Source: Microvirga sp. SRT01 (lineage in GTDB: Bacteria; Pseudomonadota; Alphaproteobacteria; Sphingomonadales; Sphingomonadaceae). From it: 64,000 nt of DNA. Positions 9,415-18,029 of the stretch are shown here, in pieces. Location of the stretch: contig JAGSNX010000001.1 in NCBI GenBank assembly GCA_018139225.1, positions 62,001 to 126,000 on the forward strand, read 5' to 3'. Position 1 is the first letter of the stretch; each line of letters begins with the position of its first letter. A program made the translations under genes and the position numbers. The notes below the pieces were generated by a model that made no database searches, was not told where the DNA came from, and saw nothing but the letters and a program-made list of their open reading frames with translations.

Positions 9415-10397
9415 GATCCCGCCGCCTGCCGCATGACGCGGTCGCCTTCCATCTCGACGATCATCGCCTTCACCGCCAGCAGGAAGCCCGCGACATCGGC
9501 CTGCGACGAGGGGATCGCCTTGCGGACGTTCAGGAAGCCGTGGATGTTGCCCACCGCTTCCCGGTACACCACCGGCACCCCCGCCTGCGCCAGTGCCGCG
9601 ACATAGGCACGCCCTTGATCGCGGATCGGGTCGAGGCTTGCGGTGATGACGACGGCCGGCGGCATGCCCGCCATGTCCTGATGCAGCGGTGACGACCGCG
9701 CATGATGCAGGTCCGCCGCGTAGGCATCCTGAAACCACAGCAGCGTCTCGCGATCGAGCAGATAGCCCTTCGAGAACGCCCGCACCGACGCATAGTCGCC
9801 GCCCGTCATGTCCGCCGCCGGATAGAGCGGCGCCTGCACGATCACCGGCACCCTGGCCGGCCGGTCGCGCAGGCTCATCGCGGTGACGATCGTCAGATTG
9901 CCGCCCGCACTGTCCCCGCACAGCACCAGCGCCGTGACGCTCCGGCCCAACTCGTCGGGGCTGTCCGCCACCCACCGTGCCGCCGCCTCCGCATCGTCCG
10001 GTGCGGCCGGCCATTTCGCTTCCGGTGCCAGCCGGTAGTCGACCGCGATCACCGGGATATCCAGCACGCGCGCAATTTCCGCACAGGCGCTGGCGTGGCT
10101 CTCGAGATCGCCGATCACGAAGCCGCCGCCGTGATAGAAGACCATTGCCGGGCCCGGCACGCGCGTCTCCCGCGCGTCGAACAGCCTCGCCTTCATCGGT
10201 CCGCCGGGGCCGGGGATCCTCAGGTCGCGCATCACCGCCAGCGCGCCGACCGGCGGCTCCGCCACGCCCGGCATCGCCGAATACACCGAACGCGCGGCGG
10301 GCGGTTCCAGCTGATGGGTCCGCGGGCCGGGCAGGTTGTTCAGATACTCCAGGAACTTGCTCACGTCCGGGCGGACATACGGGCTCGGGTCGGTCAT
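9411..10397 (-). CDS. Alpha/beta hydrolase of the hormone-sensitive-lipase family
   Basis: 328-residue esterase or lipase. The oxyanion-hole motif HGGG is at 89-92, the nucleophile elbow GDSAGGN has Ser at about 163, and the acid and histidine of the triad are probably in SLDPIRDQG and NIHGF. Such enzymes cleave short acyl esters; the substrate cannot be told. The ATG at 10395-10397 ([11 protein letters not shown]) follows GGAG; the open frame continues to 10556 but is then antisense to the divergent gene. It starts 44 nt from that divergent deacetylase-like gene and overlaps rppH by 4 nt. Confidence 0.88.
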   Translation of the reverse strand: MTDPSPYVRPDVSKFLEYLNNLPGPRTHQLEPPAARSVYSAMPGVAEPPVGALAVMRDLRIPGPGGPMKARLFDARETRVPGPAMVFYHGGGFVIGDLESHASACAEIARVLDIPVIAVDYRLAPEAKWPAAPDDAEAAARWVADSPDELGRSVTALVLCGDSAGGNLTIVTAMSLRDRPARVPVIVQAPLYPAADMTGGDYASVRAFSKGYLLDRETLLWFQDAYAADLHHARSSPLHQDMAGMPPAVVITASLDPIRDQGRAYVAALAQAGVPVVYREAVGNIHGFLNVRKAIPSSQADVAGFLLAVKAMIVEMEGDRVMRQAAGS

Positions 10398-10441
10398 TCC
10401 TGCTCCTCGCGCTTCTGGCGTGTCGATCCTACCTAGGGGGC

Positions 10442-11356
10442 GTGATCCATGTCGTCCATCACCCCGCCTATGTCGCGCCCGCACCCGCCCGCTCCACCTA
10501 TCGCTGGGGCAAGAACGGCCTGATCCGCGACCTGCTGCGCGAAGGCGGCGGAGCACTGACGTGGCACACGCCCGACCCGATGCCGGTCCGCTGGCTGGAG
10601 GCGACGCACGACTCCGAATACGTGGCGGAGGTGCTGGAGGCCCGCGTGCCGCCCTCGAAGACGCGCCGCATCGGCTTCCCGATAACGCCGGAGGTCGCCA
10701 CCCGCGCCGCCGCGGTGCCGGGCGGGACGTGGCTCGCCGCGCACCTCGCGCTGGAACACGGCTTTGCGGCCAATACGGCGGGCGGCAGCCACCACGCGCT
10801 GCACGACACGGGTGCCGGATACTGTATCTTCAACGATCTGGCGGTCGCCGCGACGCGTTTGATCGAGGAGCGCACCGTCGCCCGTATCCTGATCGTCGAT
10901 GTCGACGTCCATCAGGGCGACGGCACCGCCGCGCTCACCGCCGGGCATCCTCAGATCGCGACCTATTCGATCCACGCCGACAAGAACTTCCCGGCACGCA
11001 AGGCACGTTCGACGCTCGACGTGCCGCTGGCGGACGGGATCGGCGACGACGACTATTGCGCGACGCTGGAGACGACGTTGTCCCCGCTGCTCGACGGCTT
11101 CGCGCCCGACCTGATCCTGTATCAGGCCGGTGTCGATCCGTTCGCCGACGACCGCCTCGGCCGCCTGTCGCTCAGTCTGGCGGGGCTCGAACGCCGCGAA
11201 CGGCTGGTGGCGCGGCTGGTGTCCGACCGCGGCATCCCGCTCGCGAGCACCGTCGGCGGTGGCTACGGCGACGACGCGCTGGAGATTGCCCACCGCCACG
11301 TCGCCGCGATCATGACGCTGGGCGATGCGCTGTCCTACAGGTCCGCTCTCGTGTAA
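10442..11356 (+). CDS. Histone-deacetylase-family amidohydrolase
   Basis: 304 residues with the arginase/deacetylase fold. Catalytic features visible: the His pair in GGSHHAL (117-118), zinc ligands in DVDVHQGDG (Asp155, His157), a further Asp in YQAGVDPFADD, and the transition-state tyrosine in VGGGYGD. In bacteria such proteins deacetylate acetyl-lysine, acetylpolyamines or acetoin-pathway proteins; the target is unknown here. The GTG start at 10442-10444 is preceded by AGGGGG and is the only sensible start; the in-frame open sequence back to 9977 is antisense to the esterase. Divergent from the esterase and 152 nt upstream of the photolyase. Confidence 0.88.
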   Translation: MIHVVHHPAYVAPAPARSTYRWGKNGLIRDLLREGGGALTWHTPDPMPVRWLEATHDSEYVAEVLEARVPPSKTRRIGFPITPEVATRAAAVPGGTWLAAHLALEHGFAANTAGGSHHALHDTGAGYCIFNDLAVAATRLIEERTVARILIVDVDVHQGDGTAALTAGHPQIATYSIHADKNFPARKARSTLDVPLADGIGDDDYCATLETTLSPLLDGFAPDLILYQAGVDPFADDRLGRLSLSLAGLERRERLVARLVSDRGIPLASTVGGGYGDDALEIAHRHVAAIMTLGDALSYRSALV

Positions 11357-11508
11357 GGACAGCAGGATCAGGGGTTTACGGCCGGACTCCGGGTGGTCGT
11401 GAAAAGCCGCATTGGACTAACCTTAGCCTAACTTTCCGAAGCATCGGGGAGGGTCAGGCGGGACAGCGATCGGGAACGCCACCACCCGCCGGAGCGTACG
11501 TCCTGCCG

Positions 11509-12858
11509 ATGCAGACTCCCGTAATCCTCTGGCTCCGCCAGGACCTTCGCCTCCACGATCAACCCGCCCTGATCGCCGCCGCCCATGAAGGCCCGGTGAT
11601 TCCGGTCTATATCCTCGACGACGACACTCCCGGCGAATGGCGGATCGGCGGCGCGCAGCGCTGGTGGCTCCATCACAGCCTGACCGCGCTGGCGGAGGCG
11701 CTGGCGGAAAAGGGCAGCCGCCTGATCCTCCGCCGCGGCAAGGCCGTCGAGGTTCTGGACGCGCTAATGCAGGATACCGGTGCCGACACGATCCACGCCA
11801 TCCGCCACTACGAGCCGTGGTGGCGCAAGGCAGAGGCGGCGCTCGGCGATAAACTTTACCTGCATGACGGCAACCACCTCGCGCGGCCCGAGGATGTCCG
11901 CACCGGCTCCGGTGGTCAATTCCGCATCTATTCCTCCTTCTGGAAGGCGCTCCAGAACCACCTCCCGCCGGAACATCCCCATCCGGCTCCGCGCGATATC
12001 CCCGCACCGGCGACATGGCCGAAGTCGGAGACGCTCGCCAACTGGGACCTGCTGCCGACCAAGCCCGACTGGTCTCCCGGCTTCGACGAGGATTGGGTGC
12101 CCGGCGAGGACGAAGCGCTCCACCGGCTGAAGACATTCGCGAAAAAGGCCGACGCCTACGACACCGCCCGCAACATGCCGTCGGAGGAGGGCAGCTCGCG
12201 CCTGTCGCCGCATCTGCATTTCGGCGAAGTCTCCCCGCGCACCGTCTGGCACGCCACGTCCGGTACGACCTATCACAAGGAACTGGCGTGGCGGGACTTC
12301 ACCGATGGCGTCGTCCTAGCGCTGCCCGGCTACGCCACCGATAACGGCCGCCCCAAATACGATGCGCTGAAATGGCGCACCGGCAAGGACGCGGCATCGG
12401 ACCTGAAGGCCTGGCAGACCGGCCATACCGGCTACCCGATCGTCGACGCCGGCATGCGCCAGCTTTGGACCAGCGGTTGGATGCACAACCGCGTCCGGAT
12501 GATCACCGCCAGTTTCCTCATCAAGCATTTGCTGATCGACTGGCGGGAGGGGGAGCGCTGGTTCTGGGACTGTCTGATCGATGCCGATTACGGCAACAAT
12601 TCCGTCAACTGGCAATGGGTCGCCGGCACCGGCGTCGACTCGAATATGTTCAGCCGCATCATGGCGCCGCTGACGCAGTCCGAAAAGTTCGACGCCGCCG
12701 ATTACATCCGCCGCTGGGTCCCCGAACTCGCCAAGGTGCCGGACGCCGCGATCCACGATCCCGAAGCCGCCGGCTGCCTGCCCAGAGGCTATCCGCCGAA
12801 GATCATCGGCCACCGCGAAGCCCGCGAACGTGCATTGGCAGCGGCGGCGGCGCTGTAG
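11509..12858 (+). CDS. phr: Deoxyribodipyrimidine photolyase (class I, cryptochrome/photolyase family)
   Basis: 449 residues. Uses blue light, FADH- and an antenna pigment to split cyclobutane pyrimidine dimers. The N-terminal antenna domain starts VILWLRQDLRLHDQPAL; the FAD domain has SSRLSPHLHFGEVSPRTVW, the WTSGWMHNRVRMITASFL block and DYGNNSVNWQWVAGTGVDS, including the asparagine and tryptophans used in electron transfer. ATG at 11509-11511; GGAG lies rather far (14 nt) upstream, and no better start is visible. Possible UV-protection neighbourhood with the cyclopropane synthase 40 nt downstream. The 152-nt gap before it shows no clear promoter or repeat. Confidence 0.93.
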   Translation: MQTPVILWLRQDLRLHDQPALIAAAHEGPVIPVYILDDDTPGEWRIGGAQRWWLHHSLTALAEALAEKGSRLILRRGKAVEVLDALMQDTGADTIHAIRHYEPWWRKAEAALGDKLYLHDGNHLARPEDVRTGSGGQFRIYSSFWKALQNHLPPEHPHPAPRDIPAPATWPKSETLANWDLLPTKPDWSPGFDEDWVPGEDEALHRLKTFAKKADAYDTARNMPSEEGSSRLSPHLHFGEVSPRTVWHATSGTTYHKELAWRDFTDGVVLALPGYATDNGRPKYDALKWRTGKDAASDLKAWQTGHTGYPIVDAGMRQLWTSGWMHNRVRMITASFLIKHLLIDWREGERWFWDCLIDADYGNNSVNWQWVAGTGVDSNMFSRIMAPLTQSEKFDAADYIRRWVPELAKVPDAAIHDPEAAGCLPRGYPPKIIGHREARERALAAAAAL

Positions 12859-12898
12859 GGCTTCCCTCCGGCGGTCCGCCGGTGCAAAGGCGCGCCGC

Positions 12899-14107
12899 AT
12901 GGAAGCAGGGGGCATCCACCTTCATCGTCGCAGCCGGACGGCGCGCCTGATCGCGCGGCCGTTTCACCGGCTGCTCGACCGTATCGATCGCGGACTGGAA
13001 TGCGGGGCGATCGAGGCGCAGTTGCCGGACGGCACCGCGCGCCTGATCGGTGGTCGCGCCGACGGTCCGGTGGCGATCGTCGCCGTTCACCGCTGGCGCG
13101 CGCTCGTCCGCCTCGCGACCGCGGGGTCGGTCGGCTGGTACGAGGGGTGGGAAGCCGGCGACTGGTCGAGCCCCGATCCCGTACCCCTGTTCGATCTGTT
13201 CATGCGTAACCGCGTCGCACTGGGTCGGGCCGCGCGTTCGGGCGGTGTGGCACGGCTGGCGGCGCGGGCGTGGCATCACCTCCGCCGCAATCACCGCGCC
13301 GGCTCGCGCCGGAACATCGCCGCGCATTACGACCTCGGCAACGATTTCTACCGCGAGTGGCTGGACGACAGCCTGACCTATTCCAGCGCGCTCTTCGGGC
13401 AAGGCGATACGCTGGAACAGGCGCAGGCCCGCAAGCTCATGGCCGTGCTCAATCGCACCGGGACGAAGCCGGGCGATACGATCCTGGAGATCGGCTGCGG
13501 CTGGGGATCGTTCGCGGCGCTCGCATCAGGGCAGGGACGCAGCGTCCACGCGCTGACCCTGTCGACCGAGCAGAAGGCGATGCTCGACGCCCGCGACCTG
13601 CCCGGCGTCACCGTCTCGCTGACCGATTACCGCGACACCGCGGGGCGCTTTGACGCGGTCGCCAGCATCGAAATGGTGGAGGCGGTGGGGCAGGCTTACT
13701 GGCCCGCCTATCTCGATACTATCGCCCGCGTTCTGAAGCCGGGCGGGCGTGCCGCGATCCAGTATATCGCCATCGCCGGCGACGTGTTCGACGCTTATGC
13801 CAGCAGCGTCGACTTCATCCAGCGCCACGTCTTCCCCGGCGGAATGCTGCTCTCCGAAACCCGATTCCGCGCACTGGCGGAAGCACGCGGCCTGTCATGG
13901 CAGGACACGCGTCATTTCGGCTTCGATTACGCGGAGACGCTGCGCCTGTGGCGCGAACGCTTCGACGCTGCGGAGAGGGAAGGGCGCTTGCCCGCCCGCC
14001 TCGACGCCCGCTTCCGCCGCCTCTGGCGCTATTACCTGATGTATTGCGAAGGCGGCTTTCGCGGCGGCGGCATCACCGTCGCGCAGGTCACGCTCGTCCG
14101 GGAATGA
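12899..14107 (+). CDS. cfa: Cyclopropane-fatty-acyl-phospholipid synthase family methyltransferase
   Basis: 402 residues. Transfers a methylene from S-adenosylmethionine to the cis double bond of membrane phospholipid acyl chains. The CFA hallmark HYDLGNDFYREWLDDSLTYS at about 142-161 precedes the SAM motif LEIGCGWGSFA; VEAVGQAYW, the GGRAAIQYI motif and the C-terminal WRYYLMYCEGGFRGG follow. The N-terminal CFA lid domain is present, so it is full length. ATG at 12899-12901, with AAAGG about 9 nt upstream; the upstream 23 residues of the open frame are arginine-rich and not coding. Methyl-branching relatives share these motifs, so exact chemistry is open. Confidence 0.88.
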   Translation: MEAGGIHLHRRSRTARLIARPFHRLLDRIDRGLECGAIEAQLPDGTARLIGGRADGPVAIVAVHRWRALVRLATAGSVGWYEGWEAGDWSSPDPVPLFDLFMRNRVALGRAARSGGVARLAARAWHHLRRNHRAGSRRNIAAHYDLGNDFYREWLDDSLTYSSALFGQGDTLEQAQARKLMAVLNRTGTKPGDTILEIGCGWGSFAALASGQGRSVHALTLSTEQKAMLDARDLPGVTVSLTDYRDTAGRFDAVASIEMVEAVGQAYWPAYLDTIARVLKPGGRAAIQYIAIAGDVFDAYASSVDFIQRHVFPGGMLLSETRFRALAEARGLSWQDTRHFGFDYAETLRLWRERFDAAEREGRLPARLDARFRRLWRYYLMYCEGGFRGGGITVAQVTLVRE

Positions 14108-14110
14108 CGC

Positions 14111-14821
14111 TCAGGCGCTGACCCGTTCGCGGTGGCCGTCCGCGAAGCCGTCGACCGCCAGTGCGACGATCGCTTCGGCCACCACCTCCGGCGCCTTGAC
14201 CGACGCCGGGTCCTCGCCCGGATAGGCACGCGCACGCATCTTCGTGCGGGTCGCGCCCGGATCGACGATCGCGGTGCGGACGCGGCTCATCTCCGCCACC
14301 TCGTCACCATACGCGCCCAGCAGCGTCTCGAACGCTGCCTTCGACGCGCCGTAAGCACCCCAGAAAGCACGCGGCGTCTGCGCCACGCTGGAGGTGACGC
14401 CGATCACGCGGCCGTGTTCCGCACGGCGCAGCATCGGGTCGAACGCCGCGATCATCGCCGCCTGCGCGCTGACGTTGAGCGTCAGCACCTGTGCGAACTC
14501 CTTGGGATCGATCGACGGCACCGACGCGAGGCTGCCGAGCATGGCCGCGTTCAGGACCATCACGTCCAGCGCCTGCCAGCGCTCGCCGACTGCCGTCGCC
14601 AGCTTGGCGATCGAATCGGTCTGCGTCAGGTCGAGTGGCGCGATCGTCGCCGACCCGCCGGCGTCGAAGATCGCCTGCTCGACCTCCTCCAGTCCCGCCG
14701 CGGTGCGTGCGGTGATGACGACGTGCGCGCCGCGTGCCGCCAACGCCTTTGCGGTCGCGGCACCGATGCCGCGGCTGGCGCCGGTGACGAGCGCCAGCCG
14801 GTTCTCGAGTGTCTTGTCCAT
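14111..14821 (-). CDS. Short-chain dehydrogenase/reductase
   Basis: 236 residues, classical SDR. The cofactor motif TGASRGIG is at about 13-20, LNAAM replaces the NNAG motif, and the catalytic Ser-Tyr-Lys set is visible as TSSVAQTPRAFWGAYGASKAA. The arginine-rich loop after beta-2 (TARTAAGLEE) suggests NADP preference (inference). Substrate unknown. ATG at 14819-14821 lies 11 nt after the purF stop on the same strand, so it is probably co-transcribed with purF; a stronger ribosome-binding site is not seen. Confidence 0.87.
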   Translation of the reverse strand: MDKTLENRLALVTGASRGIGAATAKALAARGAHVVITARTAAGLEEVEQAIFDAGGSATIAPLDLTQTDSIAKLATAVGERWQALDVMVLNAAMLGSLASVPSIDPKEFAQVLTLNVSAQAAMIAAFDPMLRRAEHGRVIGVTSSVAQTPRAFWGAYGASKAAFETLLGAYGDEVAEMSRVRTAIVDPGATRTKMRARAYPGEDPASVKAPEVVAEAIVALAVDGFADGHRERVSA

Positions 14822-14832
14822 GTTCGGTCCGG

Positions 14833-16287
14833 TCAGTTGACGCGTTCGGCCAGCAGCGCGAACTGATCGACCTCGGCGCTTTCGTCCTGGTCGGTCAGGG
14901 TGGTGGGATAATCGCCCGTGAAGCAGGCGTCGCAATACCGCGGCCGCGCATCGCGCTGCGCCTCGCCCAGCGCCTTGTACAGGCCGTCGATCGACACGAA
15001 GGCCAGGCTGTCGGCGTGGATGAAGTCGGTCATGCCGCCGATGTCCAGCTTGTGCGCCAACAGCTTGGTCCGCTCCGGCGTGTCGACGCCGTAGAAGCAG
15101 CTGTGCTTGGTCGGCGGCGACGCGATGCGCAGGTGAACTTCCGCCGCGCCGGCATCGCGCATCATCTGCACGATCTTGAGGGATGTCGTGCCGCGGACGA
15201 TCGAATCGTCCACCAGGATCACACGCTTGCCCTCGATCAGCGCCCGGTTCGCATTGTGCTTGAGTTTGACCCCGAGGTGGCGAACATTGTCGCCCGGCGA
15301 GATGAAGGTCCGACCCACATAATGCGAGCGGATGATGCCCAGTTCGAACGGAATGCCCGACGCCTGCGCATAGCCGATCGCCGCGGGTACGCCCGAGTCG
15401 GGCACCGGTATGACGAGGTCCGCTTCGACCGGCGATTCCGCCGCCAGCTGAGCACCGATCTCTTTACGTACCGAATACACGGAGTGATCGTCGACGATGG
15501 AATCGGGTCGCGAGAAATAGACCCACTCGAAGATGCAGGGACGCGGGGCCTGTTGCTTGAACGGGTGGATCGAACGCACCTCGGTGCCCTGCACGATCAC
15601 CAATTCGCCCGGCTCTACGGCACGTTCGAAGGTCGCGCCGCAGACGTCGAGCGCGACCGTCTCGCTTGCGAAGATGATCGCATCGCCCAGCCGGCCCATC
15701 ACCAGCGGCCGGATACCGAGCGGATCGCGGCAGGCGATCATCCCTTCCGGCGTCATCACCAGCAGCGAATACGCCCCCTCGACCTGCTTCAGCGCATCGA
15801 TGAACCGGTCGAGCAAGGTGCGGTAGTTGGACGTGGCGACGAGATGGATGATCGTCTCGGTATCGCTGGTCGATTGGAAGATCGATCCACGGCGGACGAG
15901 ATCGCGACGGAGCTTCATCGCGTTCGAGATGTTGCCGTTGTGCGCGACCGCGAATCCGCCCGACTGAAGCTCCGCATACAAGGGCTGCACGTTACGCAGC
16001 GCCGTCTCGCCGGTGGTCGAGTAACGGACATGGCCCGTCGCGACGCTGCCGGGCAGGCTGCGGATCACGGAATCGCTGTCGAAATTGCCGGCGACGTGGC
16101 CCATCGCGCGATGCGTATGGAAATGGTGGCCGTCGAAGCTGGTGATCCCCGCCGCCTCCTGGCCGCGGTGCTGCAGCGCGTGCAGCCCGAGCGCCACCAG
16201 CGCCGCGGCGCTGTCGCTGCCGGAAACGCCGAAGATGCCGCACTCTTCGCGCAGCTTGTCGTCATCGAATGGGTGGGTGGTCAGCAT
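14833..16287 (-). CDS. purF: Amidophosphoribosyltransferase PurF
   Basis: 484 residues; first committed step of purine synthesis, PRPP plus glutamine to phosphoribosylamine. Starting at the ATG at 16285-16287, the protein has a 15-residue propeptide (MLTTHPFDDDKLREE) before the Ntn nucleophile Cys16 (CGIFG), as in the self-processing class. GHVRYSTTG and AHNGNISN mark the glutaminase domain; VILVDDSIVRGTT is the PRPP-binding loop; CDACFTGDYP near the C-terminus, with cysteines elsewhere (CFYGVD), fits the [4Fe-4S] type. A further in-frame ATG at 16323 would give a longer propeptide and cannot be ruled out. Confidence 0.95.
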   Translation of the reverse strand: MLTTHPFDDDKLREECGIFGVSGSDSAAALVALGLHALQHRGQEAAGITSFDGHHFHTHRAMGHVAGNFDSDSVIRSLPGSVATGHVRYSTTGETALRNVQPLYAELQSGGFAVAHNGNISNAMKLRRDLVRRGSIFQSTSDTETIIHLVATSNYRTLLDRFIDALKQVEGAYSLLVMTPEGMIACRDPLGIRPLVMGRLGDAIIFASETVALDVCGATFERAVEPGELVIVQGTEVRSIHPFKQQAPRPCIFEWVYFSRPDSIVDDHSVYSVRKEIGAQLAAESPVEADLVIPVPDSGVPAAIGYAQASGIPFELGIIRSHYVGRTFISPGDNVRHLGVKLKHNANRALIEGKRVILVDDSIVRGTTSLKIVQMMRDAGAAEVHLRIASPPTKHSCFYGVDTPERTKLLAHKLDIGGMTDFIHADSLAFVSIDGLYKALGEAQRDARPRYCDACFTGDYPTTLTDQDESAEVDQFALLAERVN

Positions 16288-16407
16288 GATGTCCGCAGGT
16301 CCGCCGGCTGTGTGGCCGGGCATATAGGGACGCTAACATGGTTTGTCGCCCCGCCCGTGGAGCGCTTCGTCGAAAGGATCGTTATGGGCGGCCGAAGGAG
16401 AGGTGTC

Positions 16408-16659
16408 ATGGCACGCGATCACGGTCCCCAGATCAAGGACGATGGGCTTTACGAGGACCTGCTGAAGCAGGGCAATTCGAAAGAAAAGGCGGCGAGGATC
16501 GCCAATGCCAAGGCCGCTGGAACGATCGACCACCGCAGCACGCACCTCGAGGATCGAACCAAGGCGGAACTGATGGACGAGGCGAAGGAGATCGGGATCG
16601 AAGGCCGATCCAAGCTGGACAAAGCCGCGCTGGTGAAGGCGATCCGCGACCATCGCTGA
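16408..16659 (+). CDS. Small Rho-N/SAP-like helical protein
   Basis: 83 residues, charged and helical. The C-terminal half, KAELMDEAKEIGIEGRSKLDKAALVKAIRDH, has the pattern of a Rho termination factor N-terminal or SAP-like fold, which in other proteins binds nucleic acid; the first half (GLYEDLLKQGNSKEKAARIANA) is typical of small stress-associated proteins of this kind. The start at 16408 is fixed by AAGGAGAGG a few bases upstream; an ATG at 16384 would lack a site. Single gene, transcribed away from purF. Function unknown, plausibly nucleoid- or stress-related. Confidence 0.75.
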   Translation: MARDHGPQIKDDGLYEDLLKQGNSKEKAARIANAKAAGTIDHRSTHLEDRTKAELMDEAKEIGIEGRSKLDKAALVKAIRDHR

Positions 16660-16709
16660 GATAGCGACAAAGCTGGCGGGCGATCCCGCATCTACGCTAC
16701 GCCGCGCCG

Positions 16710-17066
16710 ATGACCGACCGCGACGCCACGCTCCGCCTTGATCCCCGCTATGACGAGCACGGCCTCGTTACCGCCGTCGTCAGCGACCGGGCAGGTGCGC
16801 TGCTGATGGTCGCGCACATGAACGCGGATGCGCTGGCGGCGACGCAGGCGAGCGGCGAAGCGACCTTTTGGTCGCGCAGTCGACAGCGCTTGTGGAAGAA
16901 GGGCGAAACGTCCGGCAACGTCCTGGCGGTCGTCGAGATGCGGATCGACTGCGATCAGGACGCGCTGTGGTTGATTTGCGACGCGGCGGGCCCAGCCTGC
17001 CACACCGGCGCGACGAGTTGCTTCTACCGCCGGGTGGAGGGCGACGCGCTGGTTCCGATCGCATGA
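16710..17066 (+). CDS. hisI: Phosphoribosyl-AMP cyclohydrolase HisI
   Basis: 118 residues, the length of a stand-alone HisI. Opens the adenine ring of PR-AMP in histidine synthesis. Conserved blocks: [38 protein letters not shown], the metal-binding DCDQDALW, and [11 protein letters not shown] with the zinc cysteine. It is away from other his genes. The stop overlaps the next start by 4 nt (ATGA), which links it to the following lipoprotein gene. Confidence 0.95.
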   Translation: MTDRDATLRLDPRYDEHGLVTAVVSDRAGALLMVAHMNADALAATQASGEATFWSRSRQRLWKKGETSGNVLAVVEMRIDCDQDALWLICDAAGPACHTGATSCFYRRVEGDALVPIA

Positions 17067-17560
17067 GAGTGAGCATTGCGCTGGCGCTGGCGATCGCGGG
17101 GTGCAGCGGCGAAGCGCCCGACCGATCACCTGATACGCCCGGATCGAAGCTGGAAGCTGTTGCCCTCGAGCAGGGCCTGATCGTTGATCCCGCAACCGCC
17201 ACGCTGGGCGGTTCATGGGCGCGCGACTCGGATCGGCTGTGCGTCGTCGGCGAAGAGCGTGGTGATCAACGGATCGGCATCGTCACCGATTACGGCGAAG
17301 GACAGGCGTGCAGCGCGACTGGTCTTGTTCGTCGCTTGGGCGAAAGACTCGACGTCGAGCTTCGCGACGGGTGCCGGTTCGATGCGCGGTTCGAAGGCGA
17401 CCGCATCGTATTTCCCGCCGAGGTCCCCGCGTCCTGTACCAGTTTGTGTACGGGTAGAGCGTCGCTTGCAGCGATCCGCGTCGAGAGGCTCAGCACGTCC
17501 GTGTCGGAGGCGCGCACGTTGCGGGATCGCGACGGGGCACCGCTCTGCGGCGATTCTTGA
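17063..17560 (+). CDS. Small putative lipoprotein, unknown function
   Basis: 165 residues starting [20 protein letters not shown]. The short hydrophobic N-terminus ending in AIAGC is a lipobox, so the mature protein should be lipid-anchored at the cysteine. The rest is acidic, with several cysteines ([38 protein letters not shown]) that could form disulfides in the periplasm. No domain is recognised. Translation is coupled to hisI through ATGA. The last codons overlap the candidate operator of the next gene. Confidence 0.75.
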   Translation: MRVSIALALAIAGCSGEAPDRSPDTPGSKLEAVALEQGLIVDPATATLGGSWARDSDRLCVVGEERGDQRIGIVTDYGEGQACSATGLVRRLGERLDVELRDGCRFDARFEGDRIVFPAEVPASCTSLCTGRASLAAIRVERLSTSVSEARTLRDRDGAPLCGDS

Positions 17561-17571
17561 CGTTGACGTAA
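17557..17571. promoter_or_regulatory. Candidate MerR-family operator before the merR-acd pair
   Basis: TTGACGTTGACGTAA, two inverted ACGT-containing half-sites, sits 21 nt before the MerR start and overlaps the stop of the preceding gene. It resembles the TT-ACGT-ACGT-AA type of operator described for LiuR-like MerR regulators of branched-chain amino acid and acyl-CoA degradation. The regulator and an acyl-CoA dehydrogenase directly follow, which fits autoregulation. This is a match by eye only. Confidence 0.45.
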
Positions 17572-17592
17572 GGGTAAGCTAAATTTGGGGAC

Positions 17593-18024
17593 ATGGTGCA
17601 GGCTGCTTCCTACGCGCCGATCGCGGCTCATCCCGATCGGCAGACCTTCTCGATCTCCGACTTGTCGGCGGAATTCGGGATCACCGCTCGCGCGCTGCGG
17701 TTCTACGAGGACGAGGGGCTGATCGCGCCGGAGCGACGCGGCACCCAGCGGATCTATTCGCAGCGCGATCGTGCGCGACTGGCGTGGATCCTGCGCGGCA
17801 AGCGCGTGGGCTTCTCGCTGGGCGAAATTCGCGAGATGATTGACCTCTATGACTTCGGCGACGGACGCCGGTTGCAGCGTCAGGTCACAATCGAACGTTG
17901 TCGCGCACGGATCGCGACGCTGGAAGCGCAACGCCGCGATATCGATGCCGCGATCACCGAGTTGACCAACTTCGTGGCGGTCGTCGAACCCGCCAGCGAT
18001 AACGACAACAAGACCAAGGACTGA
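17593..18024 (+). CDS. MerR-family transcriptional regulator (LiuR-like)
   Basis: 143 residues. The winged-helix domain occupies about residues 18-88 (FSISDLSAEFGITARALRFYEDEGLIAPERRGTQR, then the wing), followed by a helical dimerisation segment (RCRARIATLEAQRRDIDAAITEL). There is no cysteine-rich metal pocket, so it is not a metal sensor; CoA-ester-responsive MerR proteins have this form. It lies 5 nt upstream of an acyl-CoA dehydrogenase and behind a candidate operator, so it probably controls that enzyme. Effector unknown. Confidence 0.88.
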   Translation: MVQAASYAPIAAHPDRQTFSISDLSAEFGITARALRFYEDEGLIAPERRGTQRIYSQRDRARLAWILRGKRVGFSLGEIREMIDLYDFGDGRRLQRQVTIERCRARIATLEAQRRDIDAAITELTNFVAVVEPASDNDNKTKD

Positions 18025-18029
18025 GAGAG

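Noticed and set aside
14809..16407. Rightward open frame upstream of the Rho-N-like protein
   Set aside because: Antisense to purF; the real gene starts at 16408, with a strong ribosome-binding site.
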